Below are positions 1-5,877 of a DNA stretch of 10,907 nt, in pieces. The stretch is from Candidatus Stahliibacteriota bacterium. GTDB taxonomy: Bacteria > Hydrothermota > Tepidihabitantia > B3-TA06. The notes under the pieces are model-generated. The model worked only from the letters and a program-made list of their open reading frames with translations, did not search any database and had not been told where the DNA came from. The stretch spans positions 1 through 10,907 of the forward strand of contig DAOVCF010000045.1 in assembly GCA_030670165.1 (NCBI GenBank), written 5' to 3'. Position 1 is the stretch's first letter. Every line of letters starts with the position of its first letter. Both the position numbers and the translations under genes were made by a program.

Positions 1-1
1 C

Positions 2-64
2 GCCGCGTCGTTGATTCCGGTGATCTGCATCAATCTACTGCGCCGCCGCGCCATCAGAGATTGA
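2..64 (+). CDS. C-terminal end of an unidentified, possibly membrane, protein (partial)
   Basis: The frame starting at base 2 is open from the window edge to a TGA at 62-64 and reads AASLIPVICINLLRRRAIRD. A hydrophobic stretch followed by an arginine-rich tail looks like a last membrane helix with a positive cytoplasmic end. The stop overlaps the TTG start of nth (61-63), a typical stop/start overlap in an operon. Only about 20 residues are visible, so I cannot assign a family. The frame beginning at base 1 is also open to the edge, and the reading is therefore tentative. Confidence 0.35.
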   Translation, partial: AASLIPVICINLLRRRAIRD

Positions 65-711
65 ATCCCTCCGAGCTTACCAACGTCATCCGCGTCCTGA
101 GGGAAATCGCCGATAAGTACGATCCCCCACTGGCGGAGAAGGAAACCCGCAGAAACCCCTTCCGCATTCTGGTAGGGGTGCTTCTTTCATCAAGGACAAA
201 GGACTCGACAACCGGCCCGGCGGTAGCAAGGCTTTTTGAGAAGGCCTCGACCCCTAAGGCGATTGCAAAGATGGATGAGAGGCGAATCGAGGAGCTGATC
301 TTTCCCGTTGGCTTCTACCACACAAAGGCAAGGAACCTGAAGGCGACGGCGCGGATGCTTGTTGACGAATTCAACTCAAAGGTGCCGCAGACGATACAGG
401 AGCTGCTTTCAATGCCAGGTATAGGCCGCAAGTCGGCAAACCTCGTATTGAGCGTCGCGTTCGGCATACCGGCGATATGCGTGGACACACACGTTCACCG
501 CATCGCCAACCGCTGGGGGTACGTAGAGACCAATGATCCTTTTCATACAGAGATGGCTTTAAGAAAGAAGCTACCGAAGAGGTATTGGATAGAAATAAAT
601 AGACTACTGGTAATTTACGGACAGAATGTGTGTACACCGCAGTCGCCCTACTGTGCTAAATGCAAGATTGAGAAGTATTGCGATAAGGTGGGGGTTACGA
701 GAACAAGGTAG
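61..711 (+). CDS. nth: Endonuclease III, [4Fe-4S] DNA glycosylase/AP lyase
   Basis: Base-excision repair enzyme that removes oxidised pyrimidines and cleaves the abasic site. The 216-residue length is normal for the family. The helix-hairpin-helix motif is at about 116-130 (MPGIGRKSANLVL), with the catalytic lysine K124. The catalytic aspartate is D142 in VDTHVHR. Four cysteines, C191, C198, C201 and C207, have the C-X6-C-X2-C-X5-C spacing of the Fe-S loop. The N-terminal LLSSRTKD replaces the E. coli-type LLSAQATD and is closer to the archaeal and eukaryotic NTH1 form. The start is a TTG that overlaps the upstream TGA; no good Shine-Dalgarno is visible, so translational coupling is likely. 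The frame stays open upstream to the window edge, so a more distal start cannot be excluded. No strong plus-strand terminator follows. Confidence 0.93.
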   Translation: MNPSELTNVIRVLREIADKYDPPLAEKETRRNPFRILVGVLLSSRTKDSTTGPAVARLFEKASTPKAIAKMDERRIEELIFPVGFYHTKARNLKATARMLVDEFNSKVPQTIQELLSMPGIGRKSANLVLSVAFGIPAICVDTHVHRIANRWGYVETNDPFHTEMALRKKLPKRYWIEINRLLVIYGQNVCTPQSPYCAKCKIEKYCDKVGVTRTR

Positions 712-731
712 TATTTCTACGATTTTAGAAG

Positions 732-759
732 GTAGGGGCACGGCATGCCGTGCCCCTAC
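732..759. repeat. Perfect 28-nt palindrome, GTAGGGGC repeat type
   Basis: GTAGGGGCACGGCA is followed directly by its exact reverse complement, giving a 14-bp perfect inverted repeat with no spacer. It lies 20 nt after the nth stop. On the plus strand it is followed by AAATCTCTTTT, too interrupted for a clear intrinsic terminator, although it could still protect or end the nth mRNA. Its outer GTAGGGGC arm recurs in the terminator hairpin at 797-830, which suggests a repeat family. Palindromes with GTAGGGGC/GCCCCTAC arms occur between genes in many unrelated bacterial genomes (general knowledge, not checked here). Confidence 0.8.
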
Positions 760-796
760 AAATCTCTTTTACAGATGCAAACCAAGAACTCGGTGC

Positions 797-826
797 AAAA
801 AAAACGGGCCGACCTGAGGTCGGCCC
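797..826 (-). terminator. Rho-independent terminator of the minus-strand operon
   Basis: On the minus strand GGGCCGACC, loop TCA and GGTCGGCCC form a perfect 9-bp GC-rich stem (806-826). It is followed by one G and eight consecutive T (the A run at 797-804). This is a textbook intrinsic terminator reading leftward, so it serves the operon ending in tyrS, whose stop is at 1020-1022, about 190 nt upstream in the transcript. The hairpin's outer flank reads GTAGGGGCC on the minus strand, the same arm as the palindrome at 732-759. Confidence 0.88.
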
Positions 827-897
827 CTACGAGATATTTCTATTTTGGCTTGGATTTATCCAAGGCGTAAGGACGGAACTCCGAAGGGCGAACGAAG

Positions 898-988
898 GGA
901 GTAATCTCATAACGGTTATTTTTAAAATTCTGTCAATGCAGTGCTATGAGATTGCTTCGCAACCTACGGTTGCTCGCAATGACAGAAT
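898..988. repeat. REP/MITE-like inverted-repeat element downstream of tyrS
   Basis: ATTCTGTCAATGC (927-939) and GCAATGACAGAAT (976-988) form a terminal inverted repeat with one mismatch in 13, bounding 62 bp. Inside it ATTGC-TTC-GCAACC-TAC-GGTTGC-TC-GCAAT (951-980) folds into a hairpin with a short internal loop. A second, diverged piece in opposite orientation lies at 898-910: on the minus strand it begins ATGAGATTACTCC, matching 11 of 13 bases of ATGAGATTGCTTC at 946-958. The core resembles the widespread 'ATTGCGAG...GAAGCAATCTC' intergenic repeat of many bacteria (recalled, not searched). No protein is encoded here. Confidence 0.65.
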
Positions 989-1019
989 CCACCTTATGAA
1001 TTAAAAATCGGTCTGGGAT

Positions 1020-2240
1020 TTAAAGCGCGATTTTAGGATCTCTAGTTAGTAATTTCGCAAAGCGCCTTTTACCCACCTTAAGGACAACCGGAGAATCAAG
1101 GAAGAGGGTATGTTCTATATCTTCGACTTTCTCACCATCCAGACTTACCGCACCCTGCTTGATGAGACGTCTCGCGTCAGTCTTAGACGAAGCTAGATCA
1201 TTGGCAGCGATTACGTCCACCAGTTTGGTTCCGGAAGCAACTTTGATCTCAGGCATCTCCTCTGGCACGCCACCTTCGGAGAAGACGCGACTAAAGGTCT
1301 GTTCGGCCTCGCGCGCGGCATCCTCTAAGTGATAGCGCGCAACCACCATCCTTGCCATCTCGGCCTTGAGATCGCGCGGGTTTTCTCCTGATTGCAGGCG
1401 ACTGCGGATCCCTCGAAGTTTTGCCTCATCCGCGCATGCGGCCAGCTCGAAGTACTGTTCGATAAGGTCGTCCGGTATGGACATGAGCTTGCCGAACATC
1501 TCTGACGGCGGCTCCTCGATCCCGACGTAGTTGTTGTATGACTTTGACATCTTTGCCCCGCCTGAAAGCCCTTCAAGCAGCGGCATCATCATAATCACCT
1601 GCGCAGGTTGATCGAAGGAGCGCTGAAGCTCGCGCCCCACGATAAGGTTGAGCCGCTGATCGTAGCCCCCCAGCTCCACGTCAGCCTTTACCGCCACCGA
1701 GTCGTAGCCCTGGAAGATGGGATACAAAAGCTCGTGAATGAATACAGGATCGCCCGCATCAAGCCTGTTTGAAAAATCCTCGCGCTGAAGGATCTGGGAG
1801 ACCGTGTATTTACCCAACAGTTCAAGCACCCCTCGTGTACCCAGAGCCTCGCTCCACTCCGAGTTGTAGCGAATCTCGGTGCGTTCGGGATCGAGTATGC
1901 GAAAGAGCTGGCGTTCGTAGCGGGCCACGTTCGCCTCAACCTCTTCGCGGGTAAGCTGAGGACGTGTCTTGGATTGGCCCGAAGGATCGCCTATCATCGC
2001 GGTGAAGTCTCCGACTATGAGAACCGCGGTGTGTCCTTGGTCCTGGAAATCCTTCAGCTTGCGCAGAGGCACAGCAAAGCCGAGGTGGATCTCGGGCCCG
2101 GTCGCGTCTATCCCCAGCTTGACGCGAAGCGGACGAGCATCCTTTTGGGACGCATTGAGCTTCGCACGAAGCTCTTCCTCCGTCACGCACTCCTGAACCC
2201 CCCTCATCAGCTTGGAGATTGCTTCGTCGATATCGGCCAT
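1020..2240 (-). CDS. tyrS: Tyrosyl-tRNA synthetase
   Basis: Class I aminoacyl-tRNA synthetase that charges tRNA-Tyr in the cytoplasm. It has 406 residues, normal for the longer-type bacterial TyrRS. The Rossmann catalytic domain starts with KLGIDATGPEIHLGF; the HIGH-box equivalent is HLGF at 52-55, so the second histidine of the usual HLGH is phenylalanine. VGDFTAMIGDPSG (76-88), YPIFQGYDSVAVKADVELGG (173-192) and an exact KMSKS (230-234) follow. An S4 RNA-binding domain occupies about 340-400. The ATG is 2 nt after the stop of the bifunctional-nuclease gene and lacks a convincing Shine-Dalgarno, so translation probably depends on coupling. It is the last gene of the operon; the terminator lies about 190 nt further on. 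Confidence 0.96.
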   Translation of the reverse strand: MADIDEAISKLMRGVQECVTEEELRAKLNASQKDARPLRVKLGIDATGPEIHLGFAVPLRKLKDFQDQGHTAVLIVGDFTAMIGDPSGQSKTRPQLTREEVEANVARYERQLFRILDPERTEIRYNSEWSEALGTRGVLELLGKYTVSQILQREDFSNRLDAGDPVFIHELLYPIFQGYDSVAVKADVELGGYDQRLNLIVGRELQRSFDQPAQVIMMMPLLEGLSGGAKMSKSYNNYVGIEEPPSEMFGKLMSIPDDLIEQYFELAACADEAKLRGIRSRLQSGENPRDLKAEMARMVVARYHLEDAAREAEQTFSRVFSEGGVPEEMPEIKVASGTKLVDVIAANDLASSKTDARRLIKQGAVSLDGEKVEDIEHTLFLDSPVVLKVGKRRFAKLLTRDPKIAL

Positions 2241-2242
2241 GA

Positions 2243-2722
2243 TTATAGCTTGAAGTCCCCGAAGTTCTCCGGATCGGTATCCTTTAGCCTTTCCTTAAGC
2301 TCGTCAAGCTTTGCCTGCTCGTCTTCGGCAATCTCCTTGGCCTGGGCGTCCATAAGGGCATCGTCAACAAAAATCGGCGCCCTCATGTGAACTGCAATAG
2401 CTACCGAGTCGGACGGCCGTGCGTCTATTGAGATCAAAGCCCCGTCGCGTGAGAGCACCAGGTTAGCGAAGTAGGTGTTGTTCTTCATCTTGTTGATAAT
2501 GACCCGCTCCACATTGGCCCCCAACGCCTCCACAATTCGTTTGATAACGTCAAGGGTAAGTGGACGTTCAAAAGGCTCGCCTCGAACGGCATAGGTAATG
2601 GCAGACGCCTCGACAGGCCCGACCCAGATGGGCAGCACGCGGTTACCTTCACGTTCACGCAACAAAAGCACCGGCGTGTTGTTCAAATCCAGTGAGACCC
2701 CATGCACCTCCACCTCAATCAC
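2243..2722 (-). CDS. Bifunctional nuclease (BFN, DUF151) family protein
   Basis: 159 residues. The N-terminal 1-130 match the BFN/DUF151 domain: MIEVEVHGVSLD, then VLLLREREGNRVLPIWVGPVEASAI, and the family signature DARPSDSVAIAVHMRAPIFV near 100-120. Family members are described as having DNase/RNase activity or plant stress roles, but the bacterial function is poorly defined. The C-terminal 130-159 is a charged, probably helical tail rich in Glu, Asp and Lys. The start is a GTG at 2722 behind a strong AGGAGGG, one base after the TAG of rplI. Position between rplI and tyrS shows co-transcription with translation genes, which suggests but does not prove a link to RNA metabolism. Confidence 0.88.
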   Translation of the reverse strand: MIEVEVHGVSLDLNNTPVLLLREREGNRVLPIWVGPVEASAITYAVRGEPFERPLTLDVIKRIVEALGANVERVIINKMKNNTYFANLVLSRDGALISIDARPSDSVAIAVHMRAPIFVDDALMDAQAKEIAEDEQAKLDELKERLKDTDPENFGDFKL

Positions 2723-2723
2723 A

Positions 2724-3254
2724 CTATCCCTCCTTGAGTGTCTCGGGTGGGTCCTCTACCTGGACAGACTCCTTCTCACCGGTTGACTCTGAACCCCGGT
2801 GAGCGGGCTCTCCCTCTGGAACAATCCAAACCTTGACGGTAGCGGTCACATCCTCAAAGAGGCGAATCTTCACCTCGTGAGCACCGGCCTCTTTGAGGGG
2901 ATAATCAAGCATGACCTGATGGTGATCAAAGTAGACCCCCTTCTCCCGGAAGCCTTCTGCGATTTGCTTTGCGGTAATTGAACCGTAGGCCTTACCTGTC
3001 TCCCCAAAGGCAAGGGTAAACTTCACATGCTCCCCATCGAGCTTTGCGCGAAGCTCCTCCGCAGAGGCGCGCTGTTTGTCTATCCTGACGCAAGTCTGAC
3101 GCATCACCTCCTTAAAATGACGCCTGTTGGCATCACTCGCACGCAGAGCAAGTTTCTTCGGGATCAAATAATTGCAAGCGTAACCGTCTTTGACCCCAAC
3201 TATCTCTCCTCGCCTACCGAGCTTAGCTACGTCCTGGGTAAGAATTACTTCCAT
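2724..3254 (-). CDS. rplI: 50S ribosomal protein L9
   Basis: L9 binds 23S rRNA with its N-terminal domain and reaches out along the L1 side of the 50S subunit. The N-terminal signature MEVILTQDVAKLGRRGEIVGVKDGYACNYLIP is clear, followed by a helix (about 45-75) and the C-terminal domain (about 76-147). At 176 residues it is about 28 longer than the usual ~148; the extra tail from about 148 is polar and acidic (many Glu, Ser and Pro). The ATG is preceded by AGGAAGG with a 4-nt spacer. It follows rpsR by 12 nt, the usual neighbour. Confidence 0.96.
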   Translation of the reverse strand: MEVILTQDVAKLGRRGEIVGVKDGYACNYLIPKKLALRASDANRRHFKEVMRQTCVRIDKQRASAEELRAKLDGEHVKFTLAFGETGKAYGSITAKQIAEGFREKGVYFDHHQVMLDYPLKEAGAHEVKIRLFEDVTATVKVWIVPEGEPAHRGSESTGEKESVQVEDPPETLKEG

Positions 3255-3266
3255 AACGCCTTCCTG

Positions 3267-3482
3267 CTACTTCGCTACGTAAGGGAGAATCCCCAGGTTA
3301 CGGGCCTGCTTGATCGCTTTGATCAACTTACGTTGATGGCGAGCGCACAGACCCGTGCTACGACGACCGAGCACTTTGCCTTTGTCGGTCAGGAAGGCAG
3401 AAAGATAGGCGGCAAAGGGAGATATCTCGTCCATCTTCTCTACACAGAAACGACACTCTCTTTGGCGTCTCATCATTCTCAC
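3267..3482 (-). CDS. rpsR: 30S ribosomal protein S18, zinc-binding (C+) type
   Basis: S18 pairs with S6 on the 30S platform. The 71-residue protein contains CRFC (C10, C13) and a later LCARH (C46, H49) in the conserved STG-x-x-ARHQRKL block. CXXC...CXXH is the arrangement of the zinc-binding C+ S18 form; the C- form has Ser or Val at such sites. The start is ambiguous: GTG at 3482, ATG at 3476 or ATG at 3473. AAAGGAG sits 4 nt before the GTG, the same spacing used by rpsF, rplI, rplY and prs here, so I prefer the GTG. A 51-nt gap separates it from ssb and contains a candidate promoter. Confidence 0.94.
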   Translation of the reverse strand: MRMMRRQRECRFCVEKMDEISPFAAYLSAFLTDKGKVLGRRSTGLCARHQRKLIKAIKQARNLGILPYVAK

Positions 3483-3509
3483 AGTACTCCTTTATCTCTT
3501 AGAACTATC

Positions 3510-3537
3510 AGTTTACTCTCCTTCAGGTAGTTGTCAA
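3510..3537 (-). promoter_or_regulatory. Candidate internal promoter for rpsR-rplI
   Basis: Minus strand TTGACA (3537-3532), 16-nt spacer, TAAACT (3515-3510). The -35 is a perfect consensus and overlaps the ssb stop codon; the -10 matches 4 of 6. The predicted start near 3503 leaves a leader of about 20 nt containing AAAGGAG before rpsR. The only sizeable gap among these ribosomal genes is here, which fits a secondary promoter, but consensus matching alone is weak evidence. Confidence 0.35.
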
Positions 3538-3971
3538 CTCGCGAACGGGTCTCCCTCTCCCTCGCTGTTATCGGAATCACCAGAACCTGTCTCCGTCGAA
3601 GCCTCGCCCGGACCCGGAGTGGGTGCCTTATCGAGAAACTGCAAGCGTCGGGAGACGATCTCTACCACGTAACGTCTGCTGCCATCCTGGGTCTCGTAAG
3701 AACGGGACTTGAGGGTTCCTTCGACAAGAACGGCAGAGCCCTTCCGCAAACGTTCTCCGGCCATCTCCGCCATGCGATCCCAGACAACTATGTTGAAGAA
3801 GCTCGTTTCCTCCTTGAATCCGCTTGCCTCACGGTCGCGGTAGTAGCGCGAGACAGCGATACGGAACGAGCAAACGGCCGTTCCTTTAGGGGTGTATCGC
3901 AGCTCTGGATCGGCCACGAGCCGACCCGACACTATGACCAGGTTAAGATTGGGCAGTTTTAAATCAGCCAT
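3534..3971 (-). CDS. ssb: Single-stranded DNA-binding protein
   Basis: OB-fold protein coating ssDNA in replication and repair. Residues 1-115 match the bacterial SSB core: LNLVIVSGRLVADPELRYTP, then VCSFRIAVSRYYRD, TSFFNIVVWDRMAE, KGSAVLVEGTLKSRSYE and the YVVEIVSRRLQFLD strand. The rest is a disordered Gly/Ser/Glu tail. The total of 145 residues is slightly short but normal. The C-terminal tip, which in most bacteria ends as DDDIPF and recruits partners, reads EGEGDPFAS here: DPF is present but two residues follow the Phe. The ATG is 3 nt after the rpsF stop with AGGAGGGG upstream. Its place between rpsF and rpsR is the classic arrangement. Confidence 0.95.
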   Translation of the reverse strand: MADLKLPNLNLVIVSGRLVADPELRYTPKGTAVCSFRIAVSRYYRDREASGFKEETSFFNIVVWDRMAEMAGERLRKGSAVLVEGTLKSRSYETQDGSRRYVVEIVSRRLQFLDKAPTPGPGEASTETGSGDSDNSEGEGDPFAS

Positions 3972-3974
3972 TTT

Positions 3975-4295
3975 CTACCCCTCCTGGGAAGACCCCTCTT
4001 CTTTTTGACCCGGAGCGGCACTCAGATACATCTGGCGCAGCAGACGTTCGTCGTGACGGATCTCTTCCTTCAGCTTAGCAATCAAGCCAGGCTCTGCATC
4101 AAAGGCCACTCTCCAGAAACGCGTACGAGGATGCTTCTTAACAACATGCGCCATATCGCGCATATCTGCTTCCAGCTCCTTGACGTTGGTAGCCTTACCG
4201 CGCTTGAGCAGCTTGTGGAACATCTCGCAGAAATCTTCTAAAGCCTTGTCTTCAAGATCCGGGTCAAGTATTAATACGGCCTGATAGCGTCTCAA
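3975..4295 (-). CDS. rpsF: 30S ribosomal protein S6
   Basis: S6 binds S18 and 16S rRNA on the platform. MRRYQAVLILDPDLEDKALEDF is the family N-terminus, and AFDAEPGLIAKLKEEIRHDERLLRQMYL is the conserved C-terminal half. The central segment lacks the usual W-G-R-R-x-LAY motif and reads ADMRDMAHVVKKHPRTRFWRV instead. A short charged tail follows; 106 residues in all. The start is a TTG with GGAGG 4 nt upstream, and it gives exactly the expected N-terminus. It begins 8 nt after ychF, leaving no room for the long rpsF leader that carries the S6:S18 autoregulatory RNA in some bacteria. Confidence 0.93.
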   Translation of the reverse strand: MRRYQAVLILDPDLEDKALEDFCEMFHKLLKRGKATNVKELEADMRDMAHVVKKHPRTRFWRVAFDAEPGLIAKLKEEIRHDERLLRQMYLSAAPGQKEEGSSQEG

Positions 4296-4303
4296 CGATC
4301 CTC

Positions 4304-5332
4304 CTATCTGAATTTAACAAGCAGGACGTCCTGATCCTGCACTATGTAATCCTTTCCTTCGACCTTCAACTTTCCTGATGCCGAGGCTTCTCTCCAGGAA
4401 CCGGCCTCGATTAAATCACTCGCACCAACAACCTCGGCCTTTATAAACCCCTCTGCTATATCGGTATGAATCTTTGCCGCGGCTTCGTGCACTGTGGAAC
4501 CTTCAGTGATCAGCCATGCGCGAACCTCGGAACCCTTGATGGTGTAGAAACGTATAAGTCCAAGAACCCTGCGGGCCTCTTCCACGAGACCGCCCACTCC
4601 CCTGCTGTCTACAGCGATCCCCCGACGCAGCTCCTCACGCTCACCCGGATCAAACCCCTCAAGACCTTCCTCTAATTCAACTGAAAGCCGGTAGGCGCCA
4701 CTAAGTTCCACCGAAGAGCACCTATCCGGGAGGTTCAGCACATCGATACGGGGACGAGAAATGAGTAAACCACATGACTTCAAGCACAGCGTCTCATCGT
4801 CGGTGTAGGAACCGTTCAGGCTGAAGGCAGCTTTGGAGATAAGCAACCGGTAGCGCTCTAAAAGATTAACCTCATCGCGAGCCTGGGGCTTTTTGCGCTT
4901 CTCGGCAAGCCTTCGCTCAACGATCTCCAGATCGGCAAGGGCAAGCTCTGAGAGGACAATCTCGGCATCGCGGCGAGGATCAACGGTGTCGAAAACATGG
5001 GGAATGTTTTTGTCGGCAAATCCCCTGATTACGTGGAGCACGAGATCTACGTCGCGGATATGTCCGAGGAAGCGGTTGCCCAAACCTTCCCCTTTGTGCG
5101 CGTCTTTGATAAGACCCGCGATATCAATTACCTCTATCTGAGCAAGGGTCAGCTTTTGAGGGGAAAGCATCCGGCCCAGGCGATCCAAAGTAGGATCTGC
5201 GAGGACCGCCATGCCGTGATTGGCGTCAATGGTTGTAAATGGATAGGTCTCGACCGCCGCACCGGCCTTGGTAAGGAGATTAAACAGCGACGACTTGCCA
5301 ACGTTGGGCAGTCCGACGATGCCTATCCTCAT
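4304..5332 (-). CDS. ychF: Ribosome-associated ATPase/GTPase YchF (OLA1 family)
   Basis: Obg-related P-loop NTPase; family members bind ribosomes and prefer ATP. The Walker A GLPNVGKS is at 7-14, the G3 region DIAGLIKDAHKGEGLGNRFL at 70-89, and the coiled helical insert around 119-170. A C-terminal TGS domain runs from about 259 to 342 (LIRFYTIKGSEVRAWLI... EGKDYIVQDQDVLLVKF). At 342 residues it is about 20 shorter than typical. The G4 motif, usually N-x-x-E preceded by a hydrophobic strand, appears as IDVLNLPD (N200-D203): Asn is kept, Glu is Asp, and a Pro intrudes. The ATG overlaps the pth stop (ATGA), indicating coupled translation, and only a weak AAGGT lies upstream. The pth-ychF pairing is common. 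Confidence 0.95.
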   Translation of the reverse strand: MRIGIVGLPNVGKSSLFNLLTKAGAAVETYPFTTIDANHGMAVLADPTLDRLGRMLSPQKLTLAQIEVIDIAGLIKDAHKGEGLGNRFLGHIRDVDLVLHVIRGFADKNIPHVFDTVDPRRDAEIVLSELALADLEIVERRLAEKRKKPQARDEVNLLERYRLLISKAAFSLNGSYTDDETLCLKSCGLLISRPRIDVLNLPDRCSSVELSGAYRLSVELEEGLEGFDPGEREELRRGIAVDSRGVGGLVEEARRVLGLIRFYTIKGSEVRAWLITEGSTVHEAAAKIHTDIAEGFIKAEVVGASDLIEAGSWREASASGKLKVEGKDYIVQDQDVLLVKFR

Positions 5333-5877
5333 GTCGGATTGACCTTATTCATGGCGATATCAATCCCTTCACTCGTTGCCAGTAGAACTGCATCACGCGC
5401 ACGTTCGATCATTCCAGGAAGCTCGGCAAGCTCGGTTTTGGAAAAGGGTGAAAGCACGTACTCGGAGAGATCAGCTCCCGCAGGCCTCGGACCGATGCCG
5501 ATACGCAGCCTTGGGAAATCCTCGCCTCCAAGATGATCCCGGATAGAGTCAAGTCCATTGTGACCGCTAGTACCCCCACTCTTCCGAAGTCTCAGTTGAC
5601 CCCACTCAAGGTCAACATCATCGACCACGACCAGGAAATCATCGCTGCACTTTTCCAAAACGTCTTTGACCACCTGTCCGGAGCGGTTCATGTAGGATAG
5701 CGGTTTTACCAACCAGAGCTCCTGCAAGCGGTATTTCCCTTCTACAACAAGGGCCTGGTCATGGGGCCGAAATCGCCAGCCAAGCTCAAGGGCAAGGGCG
5801 TCCGCAACCATAAACCCAAGGTTGTGACGAGTAAAGAGATACTCATCCCCAGGATTCCCAAGACCAAATACAATCAC
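5329..5877 (-). CDS. pth: Peptidyl-tRNA hydrolase
   Basis: Recycles peptidyl-tRNA released from stalled ribosomes. The 182 residues carry the full Pth set: GLGNPGDEYLFTRHN with N8 and catalytic H18, KPLSYMNRSG with N64, DDVDLEWG with D89, and GGTSGHNGLDSI with N107, followed by LGGEDFPRLRIGIGPRP. The start is a GTG overlapping the rplY TGA (GTGA); a GAGGG lies 6 nt upstream inside rplY. Its stop overlaps the ychF ATG. rplY-pth-ychF is a conserved run. Confidence 0.96.
   Translation of the reverse strand: MIVFGLGNPGDEYLFTRHNLGFMVADALALELGWRFRPHDQALVVEGKYRLQELWLVKPLSYMNRSGQVVKDVLEKCSDDFLVVVDDVDLEWGQLRLRKSGGTSGHNGLDSIRDHLGGEDFPRLRIGIGPRPAGADLSEYVLSPFSKTELAELPGMIERARDAVLLATSEGIDIAMNKVNPT

Larger units (their letters stand above)
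712..1019. other. Gene-free stretch between convergent nth and tyrS
   Basis: This 308-nt gap separates two genes that end towards each other. It holds, from left to right, the perfect palindrome (732-759), the minus-strand terminator (797-826), a small hairpin CTTGGA-TTTA-TCCAAG (849-864) and the REP/MITE-like element (898-988). Short reading frames crossing it have no ribosome binding site and run through the palindromes, so I call no gene. Confidence 0.7.

Noticed and set aside
2242..2247. TATAAT just before the tyrS ATG as a leaderless promoter
   Set aside because: No -35 resembling TTGACA lies 15-19 nt upstream, and tyrS begins 2 nt after the previous gene in a continuous operon.
3027..3962. 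Two long plus-strand open frames (167 and 143 codons) in tandem, antisense to rplI, rpsR and ssb
   Set aside because: The opposite strand encodes clear ribosomal and SSB proteins in full; the plus frames match no family I recognise and have no ribosome binding sites. They are codon-bias shadows.
4997..5536. 179-codon plus-strand frame opposite the ychF-pth junction
   Set aside because: It runs antisense through two well-supported genes, lacks a start signal and spans their overlap; the motifs of YchF and Pth explain the sequence.
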